Shown in pieces: positions 21,729 to 39,207 of a DNA stretch of 64,000 bases. The stretch comes from Spongospora subterranea f. sp. subterranea (Eukaryota; Endomyxa: Phytomyxea; Phytomyxea; Plasmodiophorida): positions 1 through 64,000 of the forward strand of contig JAUGWO010000124.1 of NCBI GenBank assembly GCA_049724395.1. The letters are read 5' to 3'. The stretch's first letter is position 1. Every line of letters begins with the position of its first letter. The notes below the pieces were generated by a model, which was given only the letters and a program-made list of their open reading frames with translations, was not told where the DNA came from and did not search any database. Both the position numbers and the translations under genes were made by a program.

Positions 21729-23634
21729 TGTCAGGAATGTTAATACAAACGATGTTAATAGTAAACGACGTTATCCGAACTGAGCATTTGCCCAGTTCGG
21801 ACGGTACGCTTCAATCGTTTATTAATAATATACGTTGTGAGTAGTACGGTCGGTAGTACGGTCGTCGTACGGTCGTGACAGTATCCCCCCTTTCGGCCGC
21901 GGTGCCTCAGGATGAGTCTGATGAAATTGAACAATACAATCCTTTAAAGCGGGTGTGGCGGAAAGGAGTAGCGATGATGAGGGTTCCCAAGTACGATCCG
22001 AGACGTCGTAACCCTTCCAGTCTACCAGATACTGGTGTTGACCACGTAAGAGTCGCGAAGCAATTATATCTTCAACCTCATAAAGAGGTTGTTGGCTATC
22101 GTCCAAGGTAAACGGTGGTGGTTTACATTGTTTGCGACCAGGCAGTTGATTCTCGATATAGGGCTCTAGTAGCGAACAATGAAAAACGCGGTGCAATCTG
22201 GAGTCTTTCGGGAGATCAAGCTCATAGGCAACAGGGTTAACTATTCGAACAATAATGAAAGGGCCTAACCGCTTTTCAGAAAGCTTGTCACAGGGCCTCT
22301 TGGAAGGGATCGAATCGCGAATTAACCACACCTTATCGCCAATGATAAATTCGTGATGTGCTCGACGTTTCCTATCGGCAAAACGCTTCATATTATCCAC
22401 AGATTTCCGTAAGGTCGATTGAAGACGAGTGTGAACATCGTGAAGGTGGGAGATCAACTCCACAGTGGAAGGGTTTGGACATGATCCACTACTTGGAACT
22501 CGCAAATCATGCCGAACGTGGAATCCATAATTCGCGTAGAAAGGAGAGATTCCAGTTGAAGAATGGAAAGACTGATATTGTGTCTGATAGAGGGCCCCAG
22601 TTCGTTGCCCAATTCTGGAAGCATCTTCTGAAGTCCTTACATATTCAACGGAATCTCTCCTCGTCACGTCATCCTGAATCAGACGGTCAAACAGAGCGAG
22701 TAAATCAGGTTCTCGAATCATACTTGCGTTGTTTTATTAGCTATCGTCAAAACGACTGGGTGGATATTCTACCCATGGCTGAATTCGCGTACAACAATTC
22801 TTTCCATTCTTCAACTGGAATCTCTCCTTTCTACGCGAATTATGGATTCCACGTTCGGCATGATTTGCGAGTTCCAAGTAGTGGATCATGTCCAAACCCT
22901 TCCACTGTGGAGTTGATCTCCCACCTTCACGATGTTCACACTCGTCTTCAATCGACCTTACGGAAATCTGTGGATAATATGAAGCGTTTTGCCGATAGGA
23001 AACGTCGAGCACATCACGAATTTATCATTGGCGATAAGGTGTGGTTAATTCGCGATTCGATCCCTTCCAAGAGGCCCTGTGACAAGCTTTCTGAAAAGCG
23101 GTTAGGCCCTTTCATTATTGTTCGAATAGTTAACCCTGTTGCCTATGAGCTTGATCTCCCGAAAGACTCCAGATTGCACCGCGTTTTTCATTGTTCGCTA
23201 CTAGAGCCCTATATCGAGAATCAACTGCCTGGTCGCAAACAATGTAAACCACCACCGTTTACCTTGGACGATAGCCAACAACCTCTTTATGAGGTTGAAG
23301 ATATAATTGCTTCGCGACTCTTACGTGGTCAACACCAGTATCTGGTAGACTGGAAGGGTTACGACGTCTCGGATCGTACTTGGGAACCCTCATCATCGCT
23401 ACTCCTTTCCGCCACACCCGCTTTAAAGGATTGTATTGTTCAATTTCATCTGACGCATCCTGAGGCACCGCGGCCGAAGGGGGGTACTGTCACGACCGTA
23501 CGACGACCGTACTACTGACAACGTATATCATTAATAAACGATTGAAGCGTACCGTCCGAACTGGGCAAGTGCTCAGCTCGGACAACGTCGTTTACTATTT
23601 AACATCGTTTGTATTAACATTCCTGACAGTAGTT
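21729..23634. mobile_element. Ty3/gypsy fold-back: two inverted 3' ends (integrase tail, chromodomain, LTR part)
   Basis: The left arm 21,729-22,570 (minus orientation) and right arm 22,801-23,634 (plus orientation) are nearly identical inverted copies of about 840 bp. Between them lie 230 bases of single-copy integrase sequence. Each arm runs from the late integrase core through the C-terminal domain and a chromodomain (ASRLLRGQHQYLVDWKGYD) to a G-rich polypurine tract and the first part of an LTR beginning TGTCACGACCG. The right arm keeps an open frame through integrase and chromodomain. Gag, protease and RT are absent, so the element is broken. High arm identity points to a recent origin. 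Confidence 0.8.
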
Positions 23635-23810
23635 TTAGGTATATAAGGACCCGAGAATGATGGCCTTGTGCCATCATAGTACCTTTTGGGTCAGTTGGTA
23701 ACTGTGTATCTCGGGCGCAGTTCCTAACAGTTCCGAACTGGGCAAATGCTCAGTTCGGACAACGTCGTTTACTATTAACATCGTTTGTATTAACATTCCT
23801 GACAGTTTGT
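23496..23810 (+). repeat. Gypsy LTR sequence with partial second copy
   Basis: LTR-like sequence starts after the polypurine tract (TGTCACGACC). It contains a palindromic CCGAACTGGGCAAGTGCTCAG-type word, and its tail (from CCGAACTGGGCAAATGC to CATTCCTGACAG) is repeated at about 23,733-23,805. The repeat suggests a rearranged or duplicated LTR end. The exact LTR boundaries are not fixed. Confidence 0.55.
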
Positions 23811-24659
23811 CTGGACTTTCATCTGCAGCTACATCTTTACCACTCCTTCTTCGAAGCCTGCTTAGCTAGACTCCATCTACACGGAATAAAATGATTGCTA
23901 ACAACAAAAATTCTGCAATGGTGTGGTAGCACCATGTTTCTATAAGTTCTGTCAAAAAGTATCACGCTCTTCATTATTGAGATTACGCTTGGTACCAATC
24001 TGGGAATTTAAACTTCAACAATCAGCACATCAACGATTAGCATTACTGGAGAAGAACACGGAAAATACTTTAAAGGAATCCTACGAGCACGGAAAATACT
24101 TTGAAGGAATCCTACCAGCACACTACATCAAAAAATTAACGGCCAGGGATGAAGTTTTTGGCACAATTTTTCGGCTTTCGCCATAATCCAAACCAACTTC
24201 AAAATCATCGCACTTCGTTTGGAACGTGATTGAGTGAAATCTTTTCAATTTCTCGCACTTCCCCTTACGAAGGAAATCAAAAACAATCAGCAAATTATAT
24301 AAAGCAAGGAGCTTTTAACTAGAACAAAGAAGGGTTCCCAGAGGGTTAGGTTTAATAAGCCCAATAGACCCATTGTGCAAAACGATGTCGATCATGATCC
24401 AGTATGATCATGATGATTCCTGTGGTCGCGCAACTATTGGTTGGGCGGACCTATGGCGCAGCCAGGTTGTTGCCACCCTCCCCATAGCCGTAGAGTGTGG
24501 GTTTGTGTACAGGCGCGGCCCGTTACCAAGGATTCGTCCGCACGCATTTCCTGCGTTGGAGTCTCATTTGTATTCGATATTACCATCGCCTATTGCCTAT
24601 AGGCAATCGATCACCATCGCAGGTGCAGCCCGTTAAAAAACGGGTCTGTATCACTGTGT
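23811..24659. other. Upstream region of PRP5, with a small tandem repeat
   Basis: It contains two tandem copies of a 32-bp unit (CACGGAAAATACTTTAAAGG...) at about 24,058-24,121 and otherwise no coding signal. The PRP5 promoter presumably lies in the last few hundred bases, close to the edge of the transposon island. No TATA box is evident. Confidence 0.45.
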
Positions 24660-27736
<3,077 letters not shown>

Positions 27737-28106
27737 CACATTTCAAATAATCTAATATATATCTCATATCCAAATATGTTTCGTATGGATTGGTGATCTT
27801 CCGCATCTGCCATGAGGGCTGTTCTATATTGGCAACAATCGTGTGGGCTACTGTAGTGATCTGCCCAATAATGACGAGATCGCGCACAGAGTGGCTTTCT
27901 CAATCAATAAAATAAAAACGAGGTTTTTGCTTTTTTAGCACAAAATGGGATTTTCCGTTGTACACGAATGGAAACATGTTCGTCAGGCGTATTGGTAGGA
28001 CTCAAACGAAGCAAAACGGGTTTAGAGGCCAAAGACGACAAATTCAACAGAAAATAGTGTTTGGCGGTATACACCTTACCGCACATAACACACGAGATGT
28101 CATTTA
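27737..28106. other. 3' flank of PRP5, no gene seen
   Basis: About 370 AT-rich bases between the PRP5 stop and the mariner element. An AATAAAATAAAAA stretch at about 27,905 could be a polyadenylation signal. Nothing else is supported. Confidence 0.4.
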
Positions 28107-29122
28107 CTACCTCCGTTCGGAATAGTTGGCCAGTAAGCTTCTTTTTTACCCGATTAAGCTCATTTTTTTATTTAGGACAATAAATCTCTCGATTGCTGTC
28201 TTAGCGTTTGTGTAGGTTTCCTGATAATTCGTTCATAACCCACGTTCAATAGAAATGAACGACGCCCTACGAATACGACCCGTCATTGGTCTGTGTACAC
28301 GATCCCTTTGGTGCACGACAGGGTCCTCATGAAGTCATGTGTTTCGTGCACATTCCTAACATTCGATTCGGTAATCATTACAAAACCAAGAGCAGCAGCC
28401 ATTGACGCGAAATGGTCAAGTCGAAAGAGCTTGGTGCTGACCAAGGCAGAGGAATGTATGAACGGCTCCTGTCGATGCTGGATGACAATGCTAATAAGAA
28501 AGGTTTTGCCCGCAAATAGGTCCAAGTTCTCCAATGACATTTCAATGATTATCCAACAAGATAATGCAAGACCCCATATTCGGCCACATGATCCTTTTGT
28601 TGCAGCAGCCAAAGAGGGTGGATACAAGATAAATTTGTTCTGTCAACCCCCAAACAATCCGGATATGAACATTTTGGATTTTGGGTTTTTCAGTGCAATC
28701 CAGTCACTGCAGAAACAAAAAACAACTGCGAATTTGGATGAGTTGATCACGGCAGTGTTAAGGTCGTTTGACGAACTGGACCCTGTCGAAATCAGTTCGA
28801 CTTTTTGACACTACATACGGTGCTGCAGTCCTGCATTGACGATGATGGCGGCAACAGATTCAAAATCCAGCACATCGGGAAAGAGAAGTTACAAGGGCAG
28901 GACAGCTTCCAATTGCACTTCCTTGTTCCGTGGAATCGGTCGCGAATGCGAAAATGATCATCGTGGATGATGAGATGGCTCAGCTATTCACTGCAAATGT
29001 GAAATAACGTTGCTCAAATCTACTCAAATCCTATTGATTTCAAAGGGTGAAAGTGCAACCGGCCAGCTATTTTGGAACTAAACAAAAGTGTGTACCGGCC
29101 AACTATTTCCGAACGGAGGTAG
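28107..29122 (+). mobile_element. Tc1/mariner DNA transposon, 1,016 bp, both ends present
   Basis: Terminal inverted repeats of about 25 bp start CTACCTCCGTTCGG at 28107 and, inverted, at 29122, each flanked by TA (28105-28106 and 29123-29124), the mariner target duplication. The right subterminal region repeats GGCCAGCTATTTTGG. The internal gene is a truncated transposase. It lies between PRP5 and SANBR without touching either. Confidence 0.85.
28293..28808 (+). pseudogene. mariner/IS630-like transposase, N-terminally truncated
   Basis: A 171-codon open frame holds the C-terminal half of the DDE domain: QQDNARPHI (second Asp) and QPPNNPDMNILDFGFF (third acidic position), then the LQKQKT/NLDELITAV tail seen in the DDE_3 mariner group. 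The helix-turn-helix DNA-binding part and the first catalytic Asp region are absent or scrambled in the about 180 bases between the left end and this frame, so this copy cannot move by itself. It could be mobilised if a full-length relative exists. Confidence 0.75.
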
Positions 29123-29124
29123 TA

Positions 29125-30212
29125 AATAAATAACAGTGTCTGGTGTTGTGGACCATATCGCACAAACCACAACAAGAACACGCGTATGGTCCCAAAAAAG
29201 TAAACTCGGAAAATCCTTAAAGATATTTCGGTGAGTGGAAGAAATGGGATATTGTCTCTCCCCGGTTTTAATTTAGGCCGATCCATTTTTGATTCCTGAA
29301 TAGATTGAAAAATCGGATAATGATGAGAGTCATTTTTGTATGAATCCATTAAACCAATCCTGTGTTGTTGAATAGATCTTTGCCTCTCTCTTTAAATGAG
29401 ACATATAACCGTATTGGACTCAGATCATCCCAACCATCCAAGGTGCGACTGTCGTCGACCGAGGAGATCATCCTCATTACGACACGCTGGTGTTAACGCT
29501 CCTCGTATAAAGTCAAACATGCAAACATTGGATATCCTAATGAAGTGAAAGCACCGCTCGATGAGCGAAAGTGGAATTTTACAGAAACCTGTTGTGATTC
29601 ATAAAAGATTAGTATCAGATTAGCTAACTTGGGTTCAATCATTAAATACAAATCGTTCACCTGTGCGTATTCAGTTCAATACATCCTTACTGCATGGAGA
29701 GCACTCCCCATTCATCCGACCAACGGGAGCTGTTAATGGCTGTCTTTAATCGATAATTGTAAACTGCAGGTGTATGCAAACTTACAAAAGGACCTTTACC
29801 GATTTCAAGAGTTTCACATTGTGGGCCAGGCCCTGGCAGGCCCTTCGATATCCAATTACACCAGAAGTGTGACTACAACTGGATTGGTTGCGCTCAATCA
29901 GTTTAACATTTGTGATATTGGATTATGGGACCGATGAGATAGGGGAAACAGTGCTTGGTCATCTACTCCATAGCCGACAGACACAGCACAAGAACAGTCT
30001 GACGACAGGGATTGCATTAAAGACCCAGGTGCCGCCCCTGCTGTATTGCACTCTCCTCCACCATTACCAGGGTTCACCATTATGGCACTTAACTCGCCCT
30101 CTGCTGCATTCTCATTCGAGATGGACGAGGTCTTGTTGAACTCGGTCAAGTCCAACTGTACAGCAATCCCTTCGCCTCGCCCACAAATTGTGTTAATGGG
30201 TCTATAGGCGGC
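29125..30212. other. Region upstream of SANBR
   Basis: About 1.1 kb. The ATG at 30091 starts a short frame (MALNSPSAAFSFEM) that could be a first coding exon of SANBR, but I could not find an intron of normal length that joins it in frame. The rest shows no supported gene. Confidence 0.35.
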
Positions 30213-32430
<2,218 letters not shown>

Positions 32431-33070
32431 ATAACATATTGTCTACTTTCATTCTTTACAAATACAGTAGCAGCAATTTTCTTGTGATTTGCAGAATCAC
32501 CGCTGCAGTACAACCGCCAAGTGTCAAACTTCTTGATCGCATTCATATGCAGTGTCAGATTGCTTGTTATTATATGATTGATCAGCGAGGCGGAAAATCA
32601 AAGCCTGACTTCACTCTGTGGTATTCAACTTGTATGGATTGTTAGTTAAAGGAGTCTTTCACATCTGCAATAGTGTCTTGTCCACTGTAGCTCTGCTAAG
32701 GTTCTCATGATCGTATTCGGGTTCGGTAATACTGCAAGAGTGAGCAGCTGCTCCGGCTCTGGTGGCGAATTCGTCGACGGTAGAATGCTTCGCCACCAGA
32801 CCCGGAGCAAATTTGGAAATACGTAATTTTGTTGACCAAGGGCCTGAAGTTGATGATTTTGGGATTGATCGGATTTTATCTATGAGGACAACGATCCGCA
32901 ACACTAATCTTGAGCGTTAACCGACACTTACAGCTGTAGGAGAAGTCGATACGCTGCCGTATGGATGAGATGTCGTCTCGCTAGCAGCAGCGTGCAATCA
33001 AGAGTGGCGATAACCAAACAAGTTAATCCCAGGGTAGACTAATGCCACCCATTGGTCACCTGAGACATAA
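32431..33070. other. Intergenic between SANBR and Harbinger element
   Basis: About 640 bases. A 72-codon frame starts at 32,427 but resembles nothing. TAA at 33068-33070 is the left target copy of the next element. Confidence 0.4.
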
Positions 33071-34219
33071 GATCCTGGTTGAAGTGCCTCCTTTTTCACG
33101 TCACAGCTTCTCACAGTTTTTTGGGGTTTGTGACGAGGTCAATGGGAGTCGTCTCCGTTTTGAAAAGGAGGTCCCAGAAGTCCCAGATGTCCCAGATCTA
33201 CTTTTCAAAAAGTGGACGACTTCAAGTCGTTTTTGACTCTGGACCTGGAAGTCAAAAGAAAGCCCTTTCATCTCCAAATCGAGCGGCGAAGTTGGGGCAC
33301 TTGTCGAAGCAGATACGGTCAAAATTGCTGTGTACGATAGGTGGTATTGCCGAAAGGGGTTTACCGCTGTTAATATGCAGGCGACTGTCGATCCTAGACA
33401 GCGATTTCAAGAATATTCGGTGCGCCTTGGAAGCTGTAGCGACAAGGTTTCATGGAAGATGAGCAGTCTGCAGCGAATCGTATTGCAGGATCACCCCATT
33501 GGGATGCACATATTGGGGGACGATGGGTATACCCTCGCGTCGTATCTCATGATCCCATACGACATTTTCCCTGCATGCCCCTGTCCAACAAGAAATACAA
33601 CTATCTCCACAACCGATCCAGGATTCCTGTGGAGTTCCGCTTTCGGGAAAATAAAGGGCAAATGGCGAATACTTAAACGCGTGCTAATATGACATCGGTA
33701 GAGCGATTGTGTAAGACGATCGTCTCATGTTTGGTGTTGCATAATATGTGCATTGACCTCAATGATGGCTCGGGCATTGGTGACAGATATCAAGATCTGC
33801 ACCTCGATCACCACAGTCGCAATGACATGCGCATGAATAAAAATAGAAGTGATGCAATGACCAAACGGGACAGGATCCCAGATTATTTGGTTGATTGGGA
33901 AACAAAATCAAAATTGAAGTCAGTTTATCTAAGCTTGGTTGGCTTGTTTTCTGTCGCTGACTCTGGTGCCAAGGGTTTCTGGTCCACCTTGCGCTTCTTT
34001 GGTTTAGGCGGCCCTGCCACGATTGCTTGTACGGGCACTTGTTGCATAGAGATCGGTGTCGACACCAACTGCGATTCTTATTAGAGACTAGATCTGAAAT
34101 TGAGCACATCAACCTCCATCTACCTCGCTTTTTTTACAGATTGTGTGGTCGACCGTCAGAGAAACCCCCAAAAAGCTGTGACGTCAAAAAGGAGGCATTT
34201 TCGCACTTCAACCAGGCTC
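33071..34219 (+). mobile_element. PIF/Harbinger element, 1,149 bp, TAA target duplication
   Basis: Inverted ends of about 55-60 bp start GATCCTGGTTGAAGTGC at 33071 and GAGCCTGGTTGAAGTGC (inverted) at 34219. Each is bounded by TAA (33068-33070 and 34220-34222), the standard PIF/Harbinger target. Inside are pieces of the nuclease in several frames: ILGDDGYTLASYLMIPY (about 33,510), an AFGKIKGKWRIL block (about 33,645) and CLVLHNMCIDLND (about 33,730). The N-terminal half of the transposase and any Myb-like second gene are missing, so this is a deleted, broken copy lodged between the 3' ends of SANBR and the P5A ATPase. Confidence 0.8.
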
Positions 34220-34383
34220 TAAACGAGATTGTATGATCAAATAGTCATTTCTGTTGCACTGTCCAACCTAATCATCAAAACTCGTCCAGGTAGCGCTGCT
34301 CATACCAGAAACTGCATTTTTTCATCCAGAATTTAGCAAACGCATTTTTTTGTCTTTATAAACGCATTATTTATTTTCAAAAA

Positions 34384-37300
34384 TTATTTTACTCGTTTCC
34401 TGGATCGCCTCAGTGTCATCGAGTTGATCGAGTGCTCGTAAAGAATCGCAATAAAAAAGTCGGCAACCATGAGCATGGCTAAATTACTCTTCAACGGGCC
34501 ATCAGGCATGGGATGGAGTTCAAGAGCGGCATTTACTGAGGGAAACACTTCCAAGGCCAAAGAGAAAACAGATACGGATGACAAGCAAAGACAACGCCAT
34601 AAAGCCTGCACAAGGTGTAAGAACACGGCTATGGGGAAAAGAAAACAAAAGAATGATTACTTTGTTCTCCTGCAGTGACTGCATAAACGGATGCCCTTTG
34701 TAATTAGCTGCAAATGTAGAGAGAGTCATTGACGTAGATATCAAATAAACTACAGTATTGAGAACGTTAGGGGAAAAGTCAGCATCGAGGTTCTTATCCA
34801 TGCTGCAATCAATAAATCAGTTGAAGTAAGGACAACAATGCGATGAGAATGGGTACGGTGCACGATAGATATGGGCCCACCGAACAGCGGTGACAAGAGA
34901 AAAGAGATGGATGGCAAACTGGCCGACAATAGAGAGGAACATGGAGATGGTGAAAACCGATGACTAAGGTTGACGTTGAGTGGGCAGAAATGAGCGCTGG
35001 CTAGACGGGTAACCATAAATCAGGTGATCATACCTGTGGGCGCTCGGCAGAAAGAGCATGAAGCGGTGTAGCTCGCGAAATGAACAAAAACATCATGGCG
35101 ACAGCCATACCAGAAACGGTCATCTGGGTATCGCCCAGCTTGACACCGTCCAGGTAGAGGACTGAAAGCGAATACGCGGAAATTAGGCATTGCAGGGCAA
35201 GGATCTGATACATCTGCATCGTGGTCACCAGCGTGCATCGACCCTGCCGAACCACATCGAGACAGCAATCGACCTGGGATCGTTTCGCTGTGAAAGGAGC
35301 AGCCACCGAGGCGTCTCCTAAGGACACGACCTGGATATCGTCGGATACACTCATGGCCGCCTTCTGTCGCAGGCCTCCGCCCTTGCCAGCTTTTACTTCA
35401 TGCCGAGCCTTGCTGCCTTGACTCGCGCCACCTTCACCGCCACAGTTGGTTAGCAGCGCCACACCGACATGGGACTGCTTCAACGCCCCGACGTCATTTG
35501 TACCATCGCCACACATTAGGGTGACCCGACCGCTTTCTTTCAGCGATGAGATGATCATCTACATGCAATATCAGTAACCTGCATACGTCGCTTAGAAAAG
35601 TTGATTAACACCTGTTTTTGTTCAGGATTGACCCTTGCGAATACAGTTGTCATGAGAATGAGATCAGAGCGCTCCTGTAAATCAGAAATGCATTGCAGGG
35701 CGGCGCCAGTGACACACAGAGAAGCGGTGAGAGATGGACGCACAGCAGGCAGGTACGGAATGGGAGCTCCCGATCCATCAACCGAGAGCCAGCGCAGATT
35801 GGGATTGCTGTCTTCTATGATTGCCGAAATCACGAAAGGGCGGAGAGTAAAAATAACACCATACCCGAAGAATCCGTCAAAATTAGAGTGGCAGACCGCG
35901 ATGATGTTAGATTCAGGCGACGAGACACTTCACAAGCTGTCAAAGCATGATCGCCCTGAAGCGATGAGGTCGGATACAAGAAAGCTAATTATCTTGCAAT
36001 ATACCGTGATCATTAGCACATGATGGCTACTCGAGAGAAATGCATTGACAGTTGATAAGGATGATGTCTTGATGGGGCTTTCAAGGACCATGAATCCGGT
36101 AAACACCTAAAGTATTTTTAGTTGATGGGTTGTCGCCACCAAAGCAACACGTGATACTACCAAGTTGGACTCCACCTCTCCTCTGGAGAGTTTCAAAGCT
36201 GAAGGCTCGTTGATTGAAACAGACCGTAGGGGACGATAAGCCATGGCAAGGACCCGACAGCCACGCCTGGAGTAGTACTTGTGTGTGGCCTCATACTGGT
36301 CGGGGACTGAGGCCAGCAAAGAAACGAGTGCTTCAGGGGCACCCTTGCAAACGACTACCATTCAGAATCAGACCGGAGCGCACCACATTGTAATCTCTTT
36401 GCATCCTAACCTATTGATTGGCTCTCATTCAGATTGACAATACATGTCATACGTCTCAACGCTGTCCAGAAAATGGTGAACCTATAGAAATGCAGCGGAT
36501 GTATGAAAATACCTGATTCGAAGGCAAAGCGGCGAACAATCTTGAGAGAATCATGCGACACGGAATTCCGCAATGATAGTATACCTGCACCACTGCCTGA
36601 CAGAGCCTGCCAGCTCACAGCTTGCACAGCAGCAATTTCTAAAGGGTCACCGACAATATTCCCATCCAGAAACACTAGACTATGACAGGATCCAATTACA
36701 CGAGAGGCCCAGGATCTAGGGTCTACTGTACTCGATAGCAGCAAATGATCTGGTTTCGAAACTGTTCCTGACTTTTCGGGCGCTGAAACGCTAGAAGAGC
36801 CCGTATCTTGGCTAGCTACACCAAGAAATTCAAATTCATCTTCAGTAAGAGTACCCGTTTTGTCGAAGCAGATAGTATTGACAGCTCCAGCTAAAGGAAT
36901 ACGAAAGGGTTCAGTGCAGAATATACCTGAAATGACAGGAATCAATGAATCCACAGCATCTAAAGCACCGGTGCTTACGCTTCTGTAAAAGTGCTGCAAG
37001 TGAGGTGTTGACCGCAAGGGATAATTCCATGGGAAGTTCAGGTGGGACGACACTTGTAATGATCATGATGCAGTTCAGGATGAGCTTGGAACGAGCGCGA
37101 GACGGGTCACCCCATGACTCATAGAGGACATAGCTGGCTGAAGCGATCGCAAACAGTAACAAACAAAATATGAACATGAACGATTCAGTGTTATTTACAG
37201 TGACGCGATCAGTTGCAGACATCATGGTGGATACCAGACGTCCTAGGAAAAGAGAATCGGCAATTGGAGACAAAAAAGCATCGTAAGGAGAGTTTACCTT

Positions 37301-38867
37301 GAGCAGTGTGGAATCCTGTACGAAGCACATACGCTATTGCGCCGCCGTCGGGTGGACGCCTGGATTCTGTCGGTGGAGATTGTACTATGACCCGGGTGCC
37401 ACCGAACAGAACGTGTGCTTTATCAGAGCCTTCAATGTCCAAGGGCAGAGAAAGCATCCCTGAAGCCGAAAGAGGCTCCTTCAACTATTTTATGAGAAGG
37501 TCATGTCAGATACTTGTAAATAGAAATGCAGGCACAAACCTGAGGAACTGACTCTCCAGTCAATAATGATTCATCAACAACACAAGATCCCTTGATCAAA
37601 ACAACATCACAAGGCACGTTATGACCACTGGATGGAGCTAAACAATAGACAGCATTATCAGCAATTTCCACGAGTGCATACACGAAACTTACGATATCGC
37701 TTTAGAGACAAAATATCACCGGGAAGAAGCTCTGAAGTCTTGACAGTACGCCATCGTCCAGTACGGTAAACACTAACATCGTAAACCGCCGCTCGCATGC
37801 TTCTGATCTGCTCCAGTGACGCTATGGCCCTCAGTTTAGCAAATGATAATCAATAAACTCAGATACACACAGATTCGCCGTTTGACAACAGACATTTCGA
37901 AGGCAACCAACATGAAAAGGGTCATTAGCGAATAATACCAATACCTAAGAAACCCCGGATTATTTCTTGAAATAAAAAATGATTAAAAGATGGAAACCGT
38001 ACTCGTCCAGCAGCCATAGCGAAACGCAGAACATTTGGAACACAAAGAATGGCGATGTGGCATGTTCAGCGAATAATTCAGAGAACAGAGGCATCGGAAT
38101 CTTGAACATGTTAAGACCATACTTGTGCCTCTAAAACAAGGAACTTGAATGAGAAACGAGAAATAATTGCATTCAAGACGCCGTCATTCATTACTCTGAT
38201 GAACATATCATCATCATCATGACCCAATCCTTGAGCGGAGACATAATGTTGGCGAACATGGGCTGTGGGAAAATCTAGCTCTACGAAAGCGTTTATGTCA
38301 ATTGACCATATGAATTTGCGGTGCTGATAAGTAAAGCCACGAATGCCACTAATTCGCTAAATGAAGACGAGTAAGAAGAGGGACTGTATCGAGCGGAGAG
38401 TATACCTGAATTGGGACTATTTCCCATGGAGAGAGAGCGGTCTGCTGCAATACCACATGAGTCGCAGAGCGGCTGGAATGGACGCGACGGAACCGGGTCA
38501 AACAGAGAACACGAACAGACCAAGTACAGGCTAGACAGGCAATCACATGAAGCGACACCGCAATAACGAACAGAACCAGGATTATAATGGACGATGAGCT
38601 GCAGCCGTCCATTAAAGACAATATGGATGGGCCCGAGGGAGCCGAGGCAGTGGTGTTCGAAGGCGGGGAAATGGGTACTTGAAGGATGGGCAACGACTGG
38701 TTGGAAGAAGGCAGGAGAAACGGAAGAGAGCATAGAGCCGCGTATATAAAGAAAAAGGGGGTGATATCCAAACGGAGAGGCGAAGTTGCTGGCAACGAGC
38801 GATAGAGCCGGGTCATATAAAGTGATGGACTCGAGACATGTGAACAGGACGGCACATTCACCATCAT
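34384..38867 (-). CDS. SPF1: P5A-type ATPase (SPF1/ATP13A1)
   Basis: ER membrane P-type ATPase, known as a dislocase that extracts mis-inserted transmembrane segments. Transcribed from 38867 to 34384 through about a dozen exons. Seen in order: N-terminal hydrophobic segments with [13 protein letters not shown] (about 38,770), LTGESVPQ (about 37,550), the P5A mark [19 protein letters not shown] (about 37,020), DKTGTLT with the phosphorylated Asp (about 36,865), KGAPEAL (about 36,345), [13 protein letters not shown] (split by an intron near 35,950-36,015), [11 protein letters not shown] (about 35,490), [11 protein letters not shown], and C-terminal membrane helices with [15 protein letters not shown] (about 34,710). 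The last exon ends RRSRKRVK. All catalytic blocks are present and no interruption was noticed. Exon ends are approximate. Confidence 0.9.
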
Positions 38868-38907
38868 AAACTCTGGAAAAAAAAACTAGCCCTGGCTATC
38901 TAAATTA

Positions 38908-39138
38908 TTGTGGCCGTCGTTCACCGATAATCCAGATCTAAGAGATCAATCAGGACCTTGCAATGAATGTGAGTCCGAGATCCGGTTATTACAGCTGATG
39001 GTGGGAGAACAGAACTGCAGATCCGGGGATCAGACACCGTGTTCCACAGTGTATTTATGTAATACAGGTGCCTGTGCCGCATACATACCCACATGTCAAT
39101 CGTGGGTACACACACGATTATTGCGCTATTATAGGTGA
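38908..39138 (+). CDS. Possible small Cys-rich ORF, unrecognised
   Basis: A 76-codon frame lies divergent to the P5A ATPase start (41 bases apart) and ahead of PET117. It contains a CNEC pair and further Cys (NCRSGDQTPC, CNTGAC, PTC). No family is recognised. It may be chance, an upstream exon, or a small Cys-rich protein. Confidence 0.25.
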   Translation: MWPSFTDNPDLRDQSGPCNECESEIRLLQLMVGEQNCRSGDQTPCSTVYLCNTGACAAYIPTCQSWVHTRLLRYYR

Positions 39139-39207
39139 TAGGCTCCATGGGGAAGTGTCAGACCTGACTCACCTGACAGTCAGGCAACGGCCGACGCCCG
39201 CCTGATC

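Noticed and set aside
30091-30212. MALNSPSAAFSFEM as a certain first exon of SANBR
   Set aside because: Only implausibly short introns would join it in frame, so it is mentioned but not included in the model.
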